DNA of 64,000 nt, taken from assembly GCF_037201965.1 (NCBI RefSeq), contig NZ_CP147518.1, forward strand, positions 4,147,001 to 4,211,000. The letters run 5' to 3'. Source of the stretch: Spirosoma sp. SC4-14 (GTDB taxonomy: Bacteria; Bacteroidota; Bacteroidia; Cytophagales; Spirosomataceae). Shown here one piece after another: positions 36,210 through 44,724 of the stretch. Numbering within the stretch: the stretch's first letter is position 1; each line of letters begins with the position of its first letter. Made by a program: the position numbers and the translations under genes. Below the pieces are notes generated by a model. That model saw nothing but the letters and a program-made list of their open reading frames with translations, had not been told where the DNA came from and searched no databases.

Positions 36210-36972
36210 TCCGTTTCTGACCGGCTTACTGATACTGGTGTTTGCTCTGCCGTTCGTTTTGCTAGCCCTGCTTGCTCTGGGCCAGCACTGGCGTTTTCCG
36301 GAGGTTATTCCGGCAGCCGTCAGCACCGATGCCCTCGCGCGAATAGTGGCGACCGACAGTGATTTAAGCACTGGGTTACTCTTGAGTTTAGGAATTGCGA
36401 CGATTGTATCCGTGTTATCGACGGGTTTAGGATTTATCGTGGCCAGAGCCATGTCGCAATCAACGCACCCGGCTCGCTGGATTACGTTAAGTTATCTTCC
36501 CTATGCATTACCCCCTGTTTTGCTGGCCGTTCTCATTCAGCCGTACATAATCCGTCTGCATCTGTCAGGATCGCTGACGGGAGTAATTGTTGGCCTGTTG
36601 CTGATTACGATTCCGTTTTGCAGCCTGTTTTTTAGAAGCTTCTGGAGCGAGCAGGCCATCCATTATGAACAATTGAGCCGAACGCTCGGCTGTAACCAAT
36701 TTCAGGCGATCCGACTGGTTTTGATTCCTCTGGCCCGCCCATTGCTCATAACCTGTCTGTTCCAAACCTTTCTGCTGGCCTGGTTCGACTTTGGCCTGAC
36801 TAATTACCTTAGCGTTGGCAAAGTCAGAACATTAACGGTACAGGTCTATCTGTTTGTTGGAGAAGCCAATAGTCGGTTGGCGGCCGTAGCATCGCTGCTA
36901 CTTCTGCTCCCCCCTGCCCTGTTGCTTTGGCTCAATAAACGGGCAATTTTCCGTCAGATGCAACAATCCTGA
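36199..36972 (+). CDS. ABC transporter permease (YnjC-like, second half)
   Basis: 257 residues, ATG 36199 lying inside the end of the previous gene (translational coupling). Six hydrophobic segments; EAA-like loop SRTLGCNQFQAIRLVLIPL. It completes the heterodimeric channel. The cluster stops here: no ATP-binding subunit follows, since the next gene is dusB on the other strand. Confidence 0.86.
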   Translation: MRSNPFLTGLLILVFALPFVLLALLALGQHWRFPEVIPAAVSTDALARIVATDSDLSTGLLLSLGIATIVSVLSTGLGFIVARAMSQSTHPARWITLSYLPYALPPVLLAVLIQPYIIRLHLSGSLTGVIVGLLLITIPFCSLFFRSFWSEQAIHYEQLSRTLGCNQFQAIRLVLIPLARPLLITCLFQTFLLAWFDFGLTNYLSVGKVRTLTVQVYLFVGEANSRLAAVASLLLLLPPALLLWLNKRAIFRQMQQS

Positions 36973-37017
36973 TCGCCACAACGGGAACGCATCCTGTCGC
37001 CTTGAGTCATTCATCCA

Positions 37018-38007
37018 TTACACCAACTCAGGCATGTAGTTCTCCTGAACCTCGTGCAGGATTGCCTGTAGCTCATTATACGAATCGGCCGTAACCAGTC
37101 GCGACCGGTAAGGTTTAAAATCGGGCAAACCTTTGAAATAGTTGGCATAGTGCCGACGCATTTCGAACAGCCCAACAATTTCGCCCTTCCAGCGAATCGA
37201 AAAGTCGAGGTGCTGACGGCAAACCGCAACCCGATCGGCAATGGTTGGGGCAGCCAGGTGTTCGCCGGTACGGACAAAATGCTTGATTTCATTGAAAATC
37301 CACGGATTTCCGATGGTCGCCCGACCAATCATGACACCATCGACACCGTAGCGATTTTTATACTCCAGTGCTTTCTCGGGTGAGTCGATATCGCCATTTC
37401 CAAAAATTGGAATCTGAATACGTGGATTTTCTTTAATCTTTCCGATGAGCGTCCAGTCGGCCTCGCCTTTATACATCTGAACGCGTGTACGCCCATGAAC
37501 GGTTAAGGCTTTAATGCCAATATCCTGCAACCGTTCGGCTACTTCGCCAATGTTTTTTGTGTTTTCGTCCCAGCCCAAGCGGGTTTTCACCGTTACGGGC
37601 AGATGCGTAGCCTTTACGACGGACTCGGTCATGCGCACCATTTTCGGAATATCCTGCAAAAGTGCTGCACCAGCCCCCCGGCAGGCTACATTCTTAACCG
37701 GGCACCCGTAGTTAATATCGATCAGGTCAGGGTTGGCACGACTGGCTATTTCGGCGCAGGCGCCCATTGTTTCGACATCCGACCCAAACAGTTGAATACC
37801 GATAGGCCGTTCATACTCAAAAATATCGAGCTTCTGTACACTCTTGGCGGCATCGCGAATCAATCCCTCCGACGAAATAAATTCGGTATACATCAGATCG
37901 GCGCCGTTTGCCTTACAAACCGCCCGGAACGGCGGATCGCTGACATCTTCCATGGGAGCCAGTAGCAACGGAAAATCCGGTAATTGTATATTGCCAATTG
38001 TAACCAC
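37018..38007 (-). CDS. dusB: tRNA-dihydrouridine synthase (DusB type)
   Basis: 329 residues, start likely GTG 38007. TIM-barrel FMN enzyme that reduces uridines in the tRNA D-loop. The N-terminal LLLAPMEDVSDPPFR, the catalytic-cysteine segment INYGCPVKNVACRGAGAALL, VKTRLGWDE, ALTVHGRTRVQMYKGEADW and IFGNGDIDSPEKA / DGVMIGRATIGNPWIF are the family blocks in order. Complete and monocistronic. Confidence 0.94.
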   Translation of the reverse strand: MVTIGNIQLPDFPLLLAPMEDVSDPPFRAVCKANGADLMYTEFISSEGLIRDAAKSVQKLDIFEYERPIGIQLFGSDVETMGACAEIASRANPDLIDINYGCPVKNVACRGAGAALLQDIPKMVRMTESVVKATHLPVTVKTRLGWDENTKNIGEVAERLQDIGIKALTVHGRTRVQMYKGEADWTLIGKIKENPRIQIPIFGNGDIDSPEKALEYKNRYGVDGVMIGRATIGNPWIFNEIKHFVRTGEHLAAPTIADRVAVCRQHLDFSIRWKGEIVGLFEMRRHYANYFKGLPDFKPYRSRLVTADSYNELQAILHEVQENYMPELV

Positions 38008-38325
38008 GCGGGCAAATATTAATAGGTTATACGCTTTGAGCAGTTCTGGTATGAATTACGATTTATGAGTCCGTTTGGTTCCGTCTGATTATATGCTCAG
38101 GCTACCGCTATAGTTTAGTCGCAGCCTCACCACTCAGTTTAAACAGCCTTTAAACCCTACTATGTTTTTTACCCTGCACAACTCCCTTGCGCCCTATGGG
38201 TTTGTTTTTTGTCGTAACTTGCGGCCTATAGCATACAACAGGCTATTTATTTCGAATGCTACTTACAACTTATCAGTACCTGTCTCCTACCAGATTGGTT
38301 GCTATTGAATAAATTCACGAGCGCT

Positions 38326-39288
38326 ATGCAACCACTCTACACGTCTGCCAACAACTCCTCGCGGCCTCCAACCCTCGGCGGTCTCATTATGCTGGTCGGC
38401 TTCATCCTACTGGGAGGTGTTTTCAGTACTTTTTTGCTATTCGGTCTTTTGATGATCGTAAAAGGAATGGGGCCTGCCGCAGCACAGGCCTATCTGGCCG
38501 AATTAGCGTCCAATCCAGCATCGGCACCCACTGGCTGGTATGAACTTATGGCCCTTCAGGCGGTCAATCATCTGGGTACTTTTCTGATTCCCTCACTTGT
38601 CTACTGGTATACGATTGAACGCAGAACATGGGATCAATTTAGTGTTCGTCCTGTGTCGGCCGTAGCGGGGCTTAGTCTGGTAGTGCTGATCGTTATTGCT
38701 TTTATGCCCTTCGATGGCCTTATTATCGAATGGAACCAGGGTGTTCATCTGCCGTCGACACTGGCTCCCCTCGAAGAATGGATTCGGGATAAAGAAAAGG
38801 AACTGGAAGGTGTAACCAAATACCTAACTACATTTAGCTCGGCAGGGCAACTTCTCATAGCGATGCTTGTTATTGCAGTTATTCCGGCCATTGGCGAAGA
38901 AACGCTCTTCCGGGGTATCCTTCAACGTAATCTTACCTACTGGAGCAACAACGTTCATGTAGGCATCTGGGTGGCTGCGGCCCTGTTCAGTGCCATTCAC
39001 GTTCAGTTTTTAGGGTTCTTCCCCAGAATGCTGCTGGGTGCGCTGTTTGGCTATCTATACGTTTGGTCGGGTAGTTTATGGGTGCCTATTCTGGCTCACC
39101 TGGTCAACAATGGCTTTACGGTGCTGATGGTCTATCTCTATCAGCAAAAAGTAGTAACAATGGATATTGAAAGTACTGAAGCCGTACCACTGTTGGGCTC
39201 GTTGGTTTCCGGAGCCATTACGGCCGGTCTACTGTATTATTTCAAACTAACTAATCAGAACCAGGTTACCAGAGAGCCGGAGCGCTAA
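38326..39288 (+). CDS. CPBP (CAAX/Abi family) intramembrane glutamic protease
   Basis: 320 residues from ATG 38326; a TTG at 38299 would add nine. About eight helices. The catalytic motif EETLFRG (GEETLFRGILQR) and the downstream FSAIHVQF and HLVNNG histidine/asparagine motifs are intact. Family members cleave or process membrane substrates; some confer bacteriocin immunity. It is the first of three consecutive genes with a DUF2007 protein and cdsA, suggesting a membrane-maintenance unit. Confidence 0.88.
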   Translation: MQPLYTSANNSSRPPTLGGLIMLVGFILLGGVFSTFLLFGLLMIVKGMGPAAAQAYLAELASNPASAPTGWYELMALQAVNHLGTFLIPSLVYWYTIERRTWDQFSVRPVSAVAGLSLVVLIVIAFMPFDGLIIEWNQGVHLPSTLAPLEEWIRDKEKELEGVTKYLTTFSSAGQLLIAMLVIAVIPAIGEETLFRGILQRNLTYWSNNVHVGIWVAAALFSAIHVQFLGFFPRMLLGALFGYLYVWSGSLWVPILAHLVNNGFTVLMVYLYQQKVVTMDIESTEAVPLLGSLVSGAITAGLLYYFKLTNQNQVTREPER

Positions 39289-39329
39289 CCCCTCTGTTTT
39301 CTGATGCCTACCGATAAAATTACCAGATA

Positions 39330-39548
39330 ATGACCGAACAATGGGAATCCATCTATACGACCCCACTACAACACCGGGCCGAACTGGCAAAAGCCCTGCT
39401 GAGCGAACACCAAATTCCGGCAGTCATTGTCAACAAACACAGCAGTAGTTATCCGGCCATCGGATGGGGAAAAAGTGAAGTACACGTACTGGCCAAAGAC
39501 GCAATTCTGGCCAAAGTAATTCTGGAGAATGAAGCAACGTTTAGCTAG
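39330..39548 (+). CDS. DUF2007 small protein (putative signal transducing)
   Basis: 72 residues. WESIYTTPLQHRAELAKALL and the C-terminal IGWGKSEVHVLAKDAILAKVIL follow the DUF2007 pattern, a small GlnB-like alpha/beta fold. There is no catalytic motif. It is 42 bases after the CPBP gene and stops one base before the chosen start of cdsA, so the three are probably co-transcribed and translationally linked. Confidence 0.78.
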   Translation: MTEQWESIYTTPLQHRAELAKALLSEHQIPAVIVNKHSSSYPAIGWGKSEVHVLAKDAILAKVILENEATFS

Positions 39549-39549
39549 A

Positions 39550-40362
39550 ATGTCGAACCTTCAGCAGCGGGTAATTGCTGCAATTGCGGGGGTTCCCTTT
39601 ATTCTTTTTATGATTTGGTATGCCGACTGGACGTTTGCATTACTGTTCTGCATCATTAGCGCCCTGACTCAGCGGGAGTTTTACCGATTGCTTGGACTCG
39701 ATGGATTTGAGCCACTGACGGCCTATGGCACTGTGGTTGGCTGTATGGTTTGTATACTGGCCTACTTTATTGAAACCGATCAGATTAGCACTGGCAACTA
39801 CTTTCTGATTTGTCCGGCTTCGTCGATGATTTTCCTCATCAAGCTCTACAAAAAGCGCGATATGAAGCCGTTTACCAACATTGGTTTCACCTTTCTGGGC
39901 ATCATTTATGTAGCCATGCCTTTTGCGCTATTGATTATTCTGGCCCTACGCGATGGCAGCTTTCACCCAATGACCATAACGGGTTGTCTGCTTCTGCTGT
40001 GGGCTAGTGACATTGGTGCTTATTTTGCCGGAACCTACTTCGGTCGTCGGAAATTGTTTGAACGCGTATCGCCAAAAAAATCGTGGGAAGGTGCTGTTGG
40101 AGGAGCTATTGCTGCTGGCCTGATCGCTTTTCTACTGGCCTTGTTTGCCGAAGAGCTGAAACCCTGGCAGTGGTATTGTGTAGGTGGTATTATTGTTGTG
40201 ACCGGTACCTACGGCGACCTGGTCGAATCGTTGTTTAAGCGGAGTATTGCCATTAAAGATTCGGGAAGCAGCATTCCTGGCCATGGCGGCTTTCTCGATC
40301 GCTTCGATGGGCTGCTGCTGGCCGCTCCTTTCATCATTACATTTCTCAAATTATTTGCCTGA
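39550..40362 (+). CDS. cdsA: Phosphatidate cytidylyltransferase
   Basis: 270 residues from the ATG at 39550 (an in-frame ATG at 39529 overlaps the DUF2007 gene). It makes CDP-diacylglycerol, the precursor of all phospholipids, in the inner membrane. About eight helices; the family signature reads SLFKRSIAIKDSGSSIPGHG continuing GFLDRFD, with every consensus position kept. GRRKLFERVSPKKSWEGAVGG is the second hallmark. Complete. Confidence 0.95.
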   Translation: MSNLQQRVIAAIAGVPFILFMIWYADWTFALLFCIISALTQREFYRLLGLDGFEPLTAYGTVVGCMVCILAYFIETDQISTGNYFLICPASSMIFLIKLYKKRDMKPFTNIGFTFLGIIYVAMPFALLIILALRDGSFHPMTITGCLLLLWASDIGAYFAGTYFGRRKLFERVSPKKSWEGAVGGAIAAGLIAFLLALFAEELKPWQWYCVGGIIVVTGTYGDLVESLFKRSIAIKDSGSSIPGHGGFLDRFDGLLLAAPFIITFLKLFA

Positions 40363-40389
40363 TAGCCTACTCCTATAGCTTGCAATGAT

Positions 40390-40428
40390 CCGATGCCGCT
40401 CTTACCGTCCAGGTTAGGGCGGCATTGG
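40390..40428 (+). terminator. Terminator of the CPBP-DUF2007-cdsA unit
   Basis: 10-bp stem 40390-40399 (CCGATGCCGC) with 40419-40428 (GCGGCATTGG, one G-T pair), followed by CTTTTA. 28 bases after the cdsA stop. Confidence 0.6.
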
Positions 40429-40469
40429 CTTTTAATGTATAAAAAAGCGCAAATCAGCTCAACCAAATA

Positions 40470-40523
40470 ACCAATAAGTAAATTATCACACAAAAAATAC
40501 CACAAAAAAGCACCAATAAGTAA
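40470..40523. repeat. 12-bp direct repeat pair, 42 bases apart
   Basis: ACCAATAAGTAA occurs at 40470-40481 and 40512-40523. The distance of 42 bases is four helical turns, as is usual for tandem operator sites. The surrounding AT-rich ~180 bases have no gene and lie upstream of the small genes at 40850 and 41197. Confidence 0.45.
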
Positions 40524-40849
40524 CATGGGGGTATTTTTACGATTCACCCAACCAGAGCCTTACAAGCAGCTCTGACTACTCAAATACACCTGATTAAATG
40601 AGATCTATTATGCCGTTAGTCATACCCCCGCAGGGCAGGTATGCCTTTAGCCCATTACGTTGTCAGTCCGTTTACCAAACCGTTCCTGCTTCTAACAAAC
40701 AGCGTTTCAATAGCCATCGGTCTATTGTTCCCGACCTGAATGGAAGCGATTTTAGGGCTTTTGCCAGGCACCTGTTTTATGAGTCCATCGCAGCTACCAG
40801 CGTCGAATCCAGGGGTCATAACGTCAACCCGTTTCACTCCTGTTGACTT

Positions 40850-41131
40850 ATGCCAGATGTACCGTTTTGCTATGAGTTTGGGATTGAAACGGAGATCGAT
40901 GCAAATGACGAAATTCAGATAACGAGAGCCGTCATTGACCTTCGGCAGATAGCAGTTTTCACAGATGTAAAAAACATTGCTGGCCCCTACAATAAAGTCT
41001 ATAAAAGCATCACTCACATAACCTTAAAATCGGGACAGCACTTCGCAATTTATTATCCCTATTCCGATTTTCTAAAGCTTTATTGTACGGTAATGCACAC
41101 CGATGTTCAATCGCTGCCGTATCCTGAATGA
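40850..41131 (+). CDS. Small hypothetical protein
   Basis: 93 residues, no signal peptide. ITRAVIDLRQIAVFTDVKN and KSITHITLKSGQHFAIYYPY look like an antiparallel beta sheet with a final helix, as in small ligand- or DNA-binding proteins. No family recognised. A strong terminator follows at 41138, which supports that this is a real gene. The frame just before it (40598-40846) is doubtful. Confidence 0.5.
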   Translation: MPDVPFCYEFGIETEIDANDEIQITRAVIDLRQIAVFTDVKNIAGPYNKVYKSITHITLKSGQHFAIYYPYSDFLKLYCTVMHTDVQSLPYPE

Positions 41132-41137
41132 AGCGTT

Positions 41138-41166
41138 GCCCGCCAGTAAACCTGGCGGGCTTTTTT
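41138..41166 (+). terminator. Rho-independent terminator
   Basis: 9-bp GC-rich stem GCCCGCCAG (41138-41146) with CTGGCGGGC (41152-41160), loop TAAAC, then seven T. Closes the small gene at 40850-41131. Confidence 0.9.
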
Positions 41167-41174
41167 TAGTTTTG
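41167..41174 (+). promoter_or_regulatory. Promoter -7 element of the small gene at 41197
   Basis: TAGTTTTG, exact TAnnTTTG, begins directly after the T-run of the terminator and 30 bases before the ATG. Confidence 0.5.
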
Positions 41175-41196
41175 TTCTTTATAGACCTTATTCCTA

Positions 41197-41433
41197 ATGG
41201 CACAGTTTATTGAGTTTACCACATCCGACAACCAGAAAGTACTCGTCCATGTCGATGCGATTCGTTCCGTCATTCCAATCGGTGGTGGCAACCAGGCCTA
41301 CATCTTTACATCGGGCGTAAAAGAAGGCGGTTATCAGGTTAATCATCCCTATACATCGATTAAAAATGCATTGGCCGAAATTACTCAAATGGGTATTTAT
41401 GAATTTGCACCTCCTGCCAATAAAAACAACTGA
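41197..41433 (+). CDS. Small hypothetical protein
   Basis: 78 residues starting AQFIEFTTSDNQKVLVHVDA. Short beta strands (KVLVHVDAIRSVIPI, AYIFTSGVKEGGYQV) and a C-terminal helix (SIKNALAEITQMG) recall the compact FlbD-like or single-domain regulator fold, but no assignment is safe. It has its own promoter candidate and is the second small, beta-rich gene in a row. Confidence 0.55.
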   Translation: MAQFIEFTTSDNQKVLVHVDAIRSVIPIGGGNQAYIFTSGVKEGGYQVNHPYTSIKNALAEITQMGIYEFAPPANKNN

Positions 41434-41603
41434 GCCTGGTCCAGCCCTTTTTCGGAATTGGTTATAAAAGCCCGGCTGATGCGGTAATTATCTCGTTTAT
41501 AAGCCACTACGTACGATCTAGGTAAACCTCCTTCGGGTCTGCCTTTCGGGGTTCGGCCCCATTGCGCCTGAACGAGTGCGCAATTATTGGATAACGAAGT
41601 GTT
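41397..41603 (-). pseudogene. Possible 3' remnant of a minus-strand gene
   Basis: The minus strand has a 68-codon open stretch without a usual start codon. It reads ALVQAQWGRTPKGRPEGGLP, then RSYVVAYKRDNYRISRAF and ends LFLLAGGANS. The composition is more protein-like than the surrounding non-coding sequence, and it overlaps the end of the gene at 41433. I take it as the tail of a lost gene; no family is recognised. Confidence 0.3.
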
Positions 41604-41912
41604 TTAAGGCGTGCGTGCGTATGGATGTATTACTGAAAGTGGAATCAATTCTGCGTATATTTGTAGAAATTAGATCTGTCTGACTGAGGCAGCAGACAGG
41701 TTGTCCATACGGTAGAAATAGCCAGGATTAGCCTTTTTTGGTTAGCCAAACGGGAAATCCTAACATTTGTTAAATTATTGGCATAAAAACTGGCGATTGC
41801 CAAATCATTCGTTATTTTGTATAGTTTACTTTAAAAAAGCACTGAATGTTGGCCTTTTTACCTCCGATTGGCTATTCTAATCATCCGTCAGGATTCAGGG
41901 TTTATCTAAAGC
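41604..41912. other. Gene-free stretch with one promoter-like site
   Basis: About 310 bases without a gene, AT-rich towards the right. A perfect -7-like TATATTTG lies at 41656-41663 but 250 bases from the next ATG; nothing else is recognised. Confidence 0.4.
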
Positions 41913-42638
41913 ATGAGGCAATCGGTAAAATATCTTGTTCTGGGAATTAGCCTGCTCCTGTTATCAGGCCTTTTTACAACTACTTTTGCACAAGGTCAGG
42001 ATCGGCAGATAACCTTTACGGGCTTTCTGACCGGGGGCAAAAGTAATGAGCCACTTCCGGGGGCATATATCTATATTCCAAAAGCAGGTCGTGGCGTCCT
42101 ATCGGCTTCCAATGGCTACTTTGCCCTGCCGGTTTTTCCGGGCGATAGTATTATTTTTAGCTATGTCGGTTTCAAGACCCAGTATCATATTATTCCAACC
42201 CGCCTTACCGATCTGACCTATTCGGCTGTTGTAGCCCTTCAGGAGGATGTAAAAACCCTGGCTGAGGTAAAAGTGTATCCCTACCCTACCGAAGAGTTAT
42301 TTAAAGAGGCTTTCGTAAATCTAAAATTACCGGACGAAAAGGAACGCGAAAACCTGGCTCGAAATACCAGCCCGGAAGCCATTATGCGTCAGGCTGCCAC
42401 CATGCCAATGGGCGCTCTGGCCAACCACCAGAATTTTGTTAACCAGCAGTTTTTCGGGCGTGAATCGGTATTAGGCCGAAGCCAGGCCACCACCTTCTCG
42501 TTTACAAACCCTTTTGCCTGGGCTAACTTTATTCGCTCCGTAAAACGTGGTGATTTCAAGAATAAAGAATGGCAAAGCGAAATCAACAAAGCCCCCCGCG
42601 AAAACGTATCGAGAAAAGATATCCTTCAGAATAACTAG
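41913..42638 (+). CDS. Exported protein with carboxypeptidase-regulatory-like (CarboxypepD_reg_2) domain
   Basis: 241 residues. The signal peptide ends TTTFAQ. A ~90-residue beta-sandwich of the type seen at the N-terminus of TonB receptors follows (FTGFLTGGKSNEPLPGAYIY, GRGVLSASNGYFALPV, DSIIFSYVGFKTQ). No plug or barrel follows, and the C-terminal half (residues 130-241) is unassigned. It probably works in the periplasm or on the outer membrane. The next gene starts 84 bases later. Confidence 0.78.
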   Translation: MRQSVKYLVLGISLLLLSGLFTTTFAQGQDRQITFTGFLTGGKSNEPLPGAYIYIPKAGRGVLSASNGYFALPVFPGDSIIFSYVGFKTQYHIIPTRLTDLTYSAVVALQEDVKTLAEVKVYPYPTEELFKEAFVNLKLPDEKERENLARNTSPEAIMRQAATMPMGALANHQNFVNQQFFGRESVLGRSQATTFSFTNPFAWANFIRSVKRGDFKNKEWQSEINKAPRENVSRKDILQNN

Positions 42639-42722
42639 CCGTTCTGCCTTTCGGTAACAATAATTTCACATTACAGCTACGCAAGGTCGCTTATCTTTAT
42701 GGGTTAATCTAATCCATAAAGG

Positions 42723-44411
42723 ATGCGTTTATCCTCATCAATTCGCAACAGTTGGCTTTGTGTTTATTCAACGTATGGGCTTGCGTTGCTGTTTTTTTGC
42801 TCCATTGTTCCTTCCTTCGCACAAACCCTTTCGACAACGGAACGGCTTTCGCGTCAGTATCCCGACTCGGCATATCGTGTCATCAAAAGCATGCTCGACA
42901 AAGCCATTGCTACGAATGATGCGTTAACCGAAGGCGATTGTCTGCAACAAATCGGGTTGCTTTTCTACCATCAGGGCAACTATCCGCAGGCAATCAGTTA
43001 TCTGCTCAACGCACAAAAGCGGTTTCGCGAAGTTCAGGATAACGACCGTTTAGCCCGCAATCGTAACGAACTGGGTACGGTCTACTATTACAATGAACAA
43101 GCCGAACGAGGGTTGGCTCAGTTTACCGAAGCACTGGCTTACTACCAAAAGACTCGTAATAACCAGGGCCTGGCCCGTACCTATGCCAACATTGGCCATA
43201 TCTACGAAAAGCGGAAGGATCTCGACGAGGCTTACCGTTATCAGAAACTGGCCCTCGCAAAGGCCAAAACCTCAAAAAATACGACAGATTTGTCGACGGT
43301 TTACGAAAACCTGGGCAGCATTTTCGAAGATAAAGCGGAGTACGATTCATCGCTGTATTACTATCAGAACGCCCTACTGCTTAGCCAGCAAAACCACGAT
43401 GAAATTGGTCAGATCGAGATCATTAACAACCTGGGCGATATCTTTCGAAAAACAGGGCGCTACGCACGTGGACTGGCTTTTTCGCGCCAGGCGATGAATC
43501 TGGCCCGGCAGAAAGGCGAACGTTACCAACTCAGTAGTGCCTATCGCGATATTGCCAAAACATATTTATTGATGCACCAGCTCGACAGTGCCTACCACTA
43601 TATCGAAATAAGCCGCGATCTGGTCGATGAGATTTACGCAGCTGAAAACAATCGGCAAATCACCTTACTCCAGACCCTGTATGACGTTGAACGTAAAGAC
43701 AGCGAGATTGCCCAGCTCAATGCTCAGAAGCAAATCGATGTCATTGCTATTTCGGCAACCGCTGTGGTTCTGCTCCTGATTGGCATATTGGCTGCGGTGA
43801 TTATCAGCCGTCAGCGATTAAAGATTCGAAATGAGCAGGCATTAAATCAGCAGAATCAACAGATTTTTCAGACACAAAATCAACTGATGCAGGTTGCACT
43901 GAAAAATAAGCAGTTAGAAGAAGAAAATCTGAAAAGCCAGCTTGAACTAAAAAGTAAGGAGCTAACTACGCACACGCTCCAGATTATTCAGAAAAACCAG
44001 GTGCTGGAAGAACTACGAAACGACCTGACCACCATTCTGAAAGACGACAAACGAGACCAGAAAAAACAACTCCGGCAACTGGTCCAAAAAATTAGCCTGA
44101 ATTTTAGTCAGGATAAATACTGGGCCGATTTTCGGGCCATTTTCGAACAGGTCCATCCGCATTTCTTCCGCGACCTTACCCAGCAATTTCCCGACCTGAC
44201 GGCTACGGACCTCCGCCTGATTGCGTTGCTTAAAATGAACATCAACTCGGCCGATGTAGCTACTCTGCTGGGTATCTCACCCGACAGCCTGCGCGTTTCC
44301 CGCTATCGGCTTCGAAAAAAACTGGGGCTTCTCGAGGGCGAATCGCTGTCAGCCTATATTCAGCGTTTTGCTCCCGATTCGGCGACAAATCTATCCGCAG
44401 AAAACGTTTAG
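42723..44411 (+). CDS. TPR membrane regulator with C-terminal LuxR-like helix-turn-helix
   Basis: 562 residues. A signal-like N-terminus is followed by several TPR units (residues ~60-330; AYYQKTRNNQGLARTYANIG type, GRYARGLAFSRQAMNL), one membrane helix at about 340-362 (AISATAVVLLLIGILAAVII), a long coiled-coil (LKNKQLEEENLKSQLELKSK), and a DNA-binding domain near 495-535 (DVATLLGISPDSLRVSRYRL). Bacteroidota use such one-protein sensors to link periplasmic signals to transcription. It lies directly upstream of the split receptor and may control that locus. Confidence 0.88.
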   Translation: MRLSSSIRNSWLCVYSTYGLALLFFCSIVPSFAQTLSTTERLSRQYPDSAYRVIKSMLDKAIATNDALTEGDCLQQIGLLFYHQGNYPQAISYLLNAQKRFREVQDNDRLARNRNELGTVYYYNEQAERGLAQFTEALAYYQKTRNNQGLARTYANIGHIYEKRKDLDEAYRYQKLALAKAKTSKNTTDLSTVYENLGSIFEDKAEYDSSLYYYQNALLLSQQNHDEIGQIEIINNLGDIFRKTGRYARGLAFSRQAMNLARQKGERYQLSSAYRDIAKTYLLMHQLDSAYHYIEISRDLVDEIYAAENNRQITLLQTLYDVERKDSEIAQLNAQKQIDVIAISATAVVLLLIGILAAVIISRQRLKIRNEQALNQQNQQIFQTQNQLMQVALKNKQLEEENLKSQLELKSKELTTHTLQIIQKNQVLEELRNDLTTILKDDKRDQKKQLRQLVQKISLNFSQDKYWADFRAIFEQVHPHFFRDLTQQFPDLTATDLRLIALLKMNINSADVATLLGISPDSLRVSRYRLRKKLGLLEGESLSAYIQRFAPDSATNLSAENV

Positions 44412-44724
44412 CCAATTTAATCAGGCTTCAGGCTGGGTAGTAGAAATTGCACGTATCCGCGATCTTCACAATTAGGAAACAGTTTCGTAACAATAAGATA
44501 ATGGCCATTCCCCTACAGGCTAAACAACTAACAAACAACGCCTTATGTCAACAATATTGAGGCTGTTGCTTTTCTGCTAACGCTCTTTGCTGCCTTGTTG
44601 CCTTTTTGTTCACGGCCAATAGTTGCCTGTCTCTAACGGTATGCCACACCTTTGCTGTGCCATTCGTTCTCGTTTCCCGACAACAGCAATAAGGCATTGA
44701 TTATAGACAAGGCATCTGTCCGGC
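44412..44724. promoter_or_regulatory. Control region upstream of the phytase-associated locus
   Basis: About 310 bases without a gene between the regulator and the receptor. No exact TAnnTTTG is seen. As the only long gap before the receptor gene, it is the most likely place for the locus promoter and any operator. Confidence 0.3.

Noticed and set aside
40598..40846. 82-residue plus-strand frame before the small gene at 40850
   Set aside because: Rich in Ser, Arg and His with no secondary-structure pattern, and no promoter; it could be a decayed gene but does not support a call.
41461..41600. Possible tRNA-like folding around the CCTTCGGG and TTCGGGGTTCG segments
   Set aside because: No cloverleaf with acceptor, D, anticodon and T arms could be drawn; the segment is better read as a minus-strand coding remnant.
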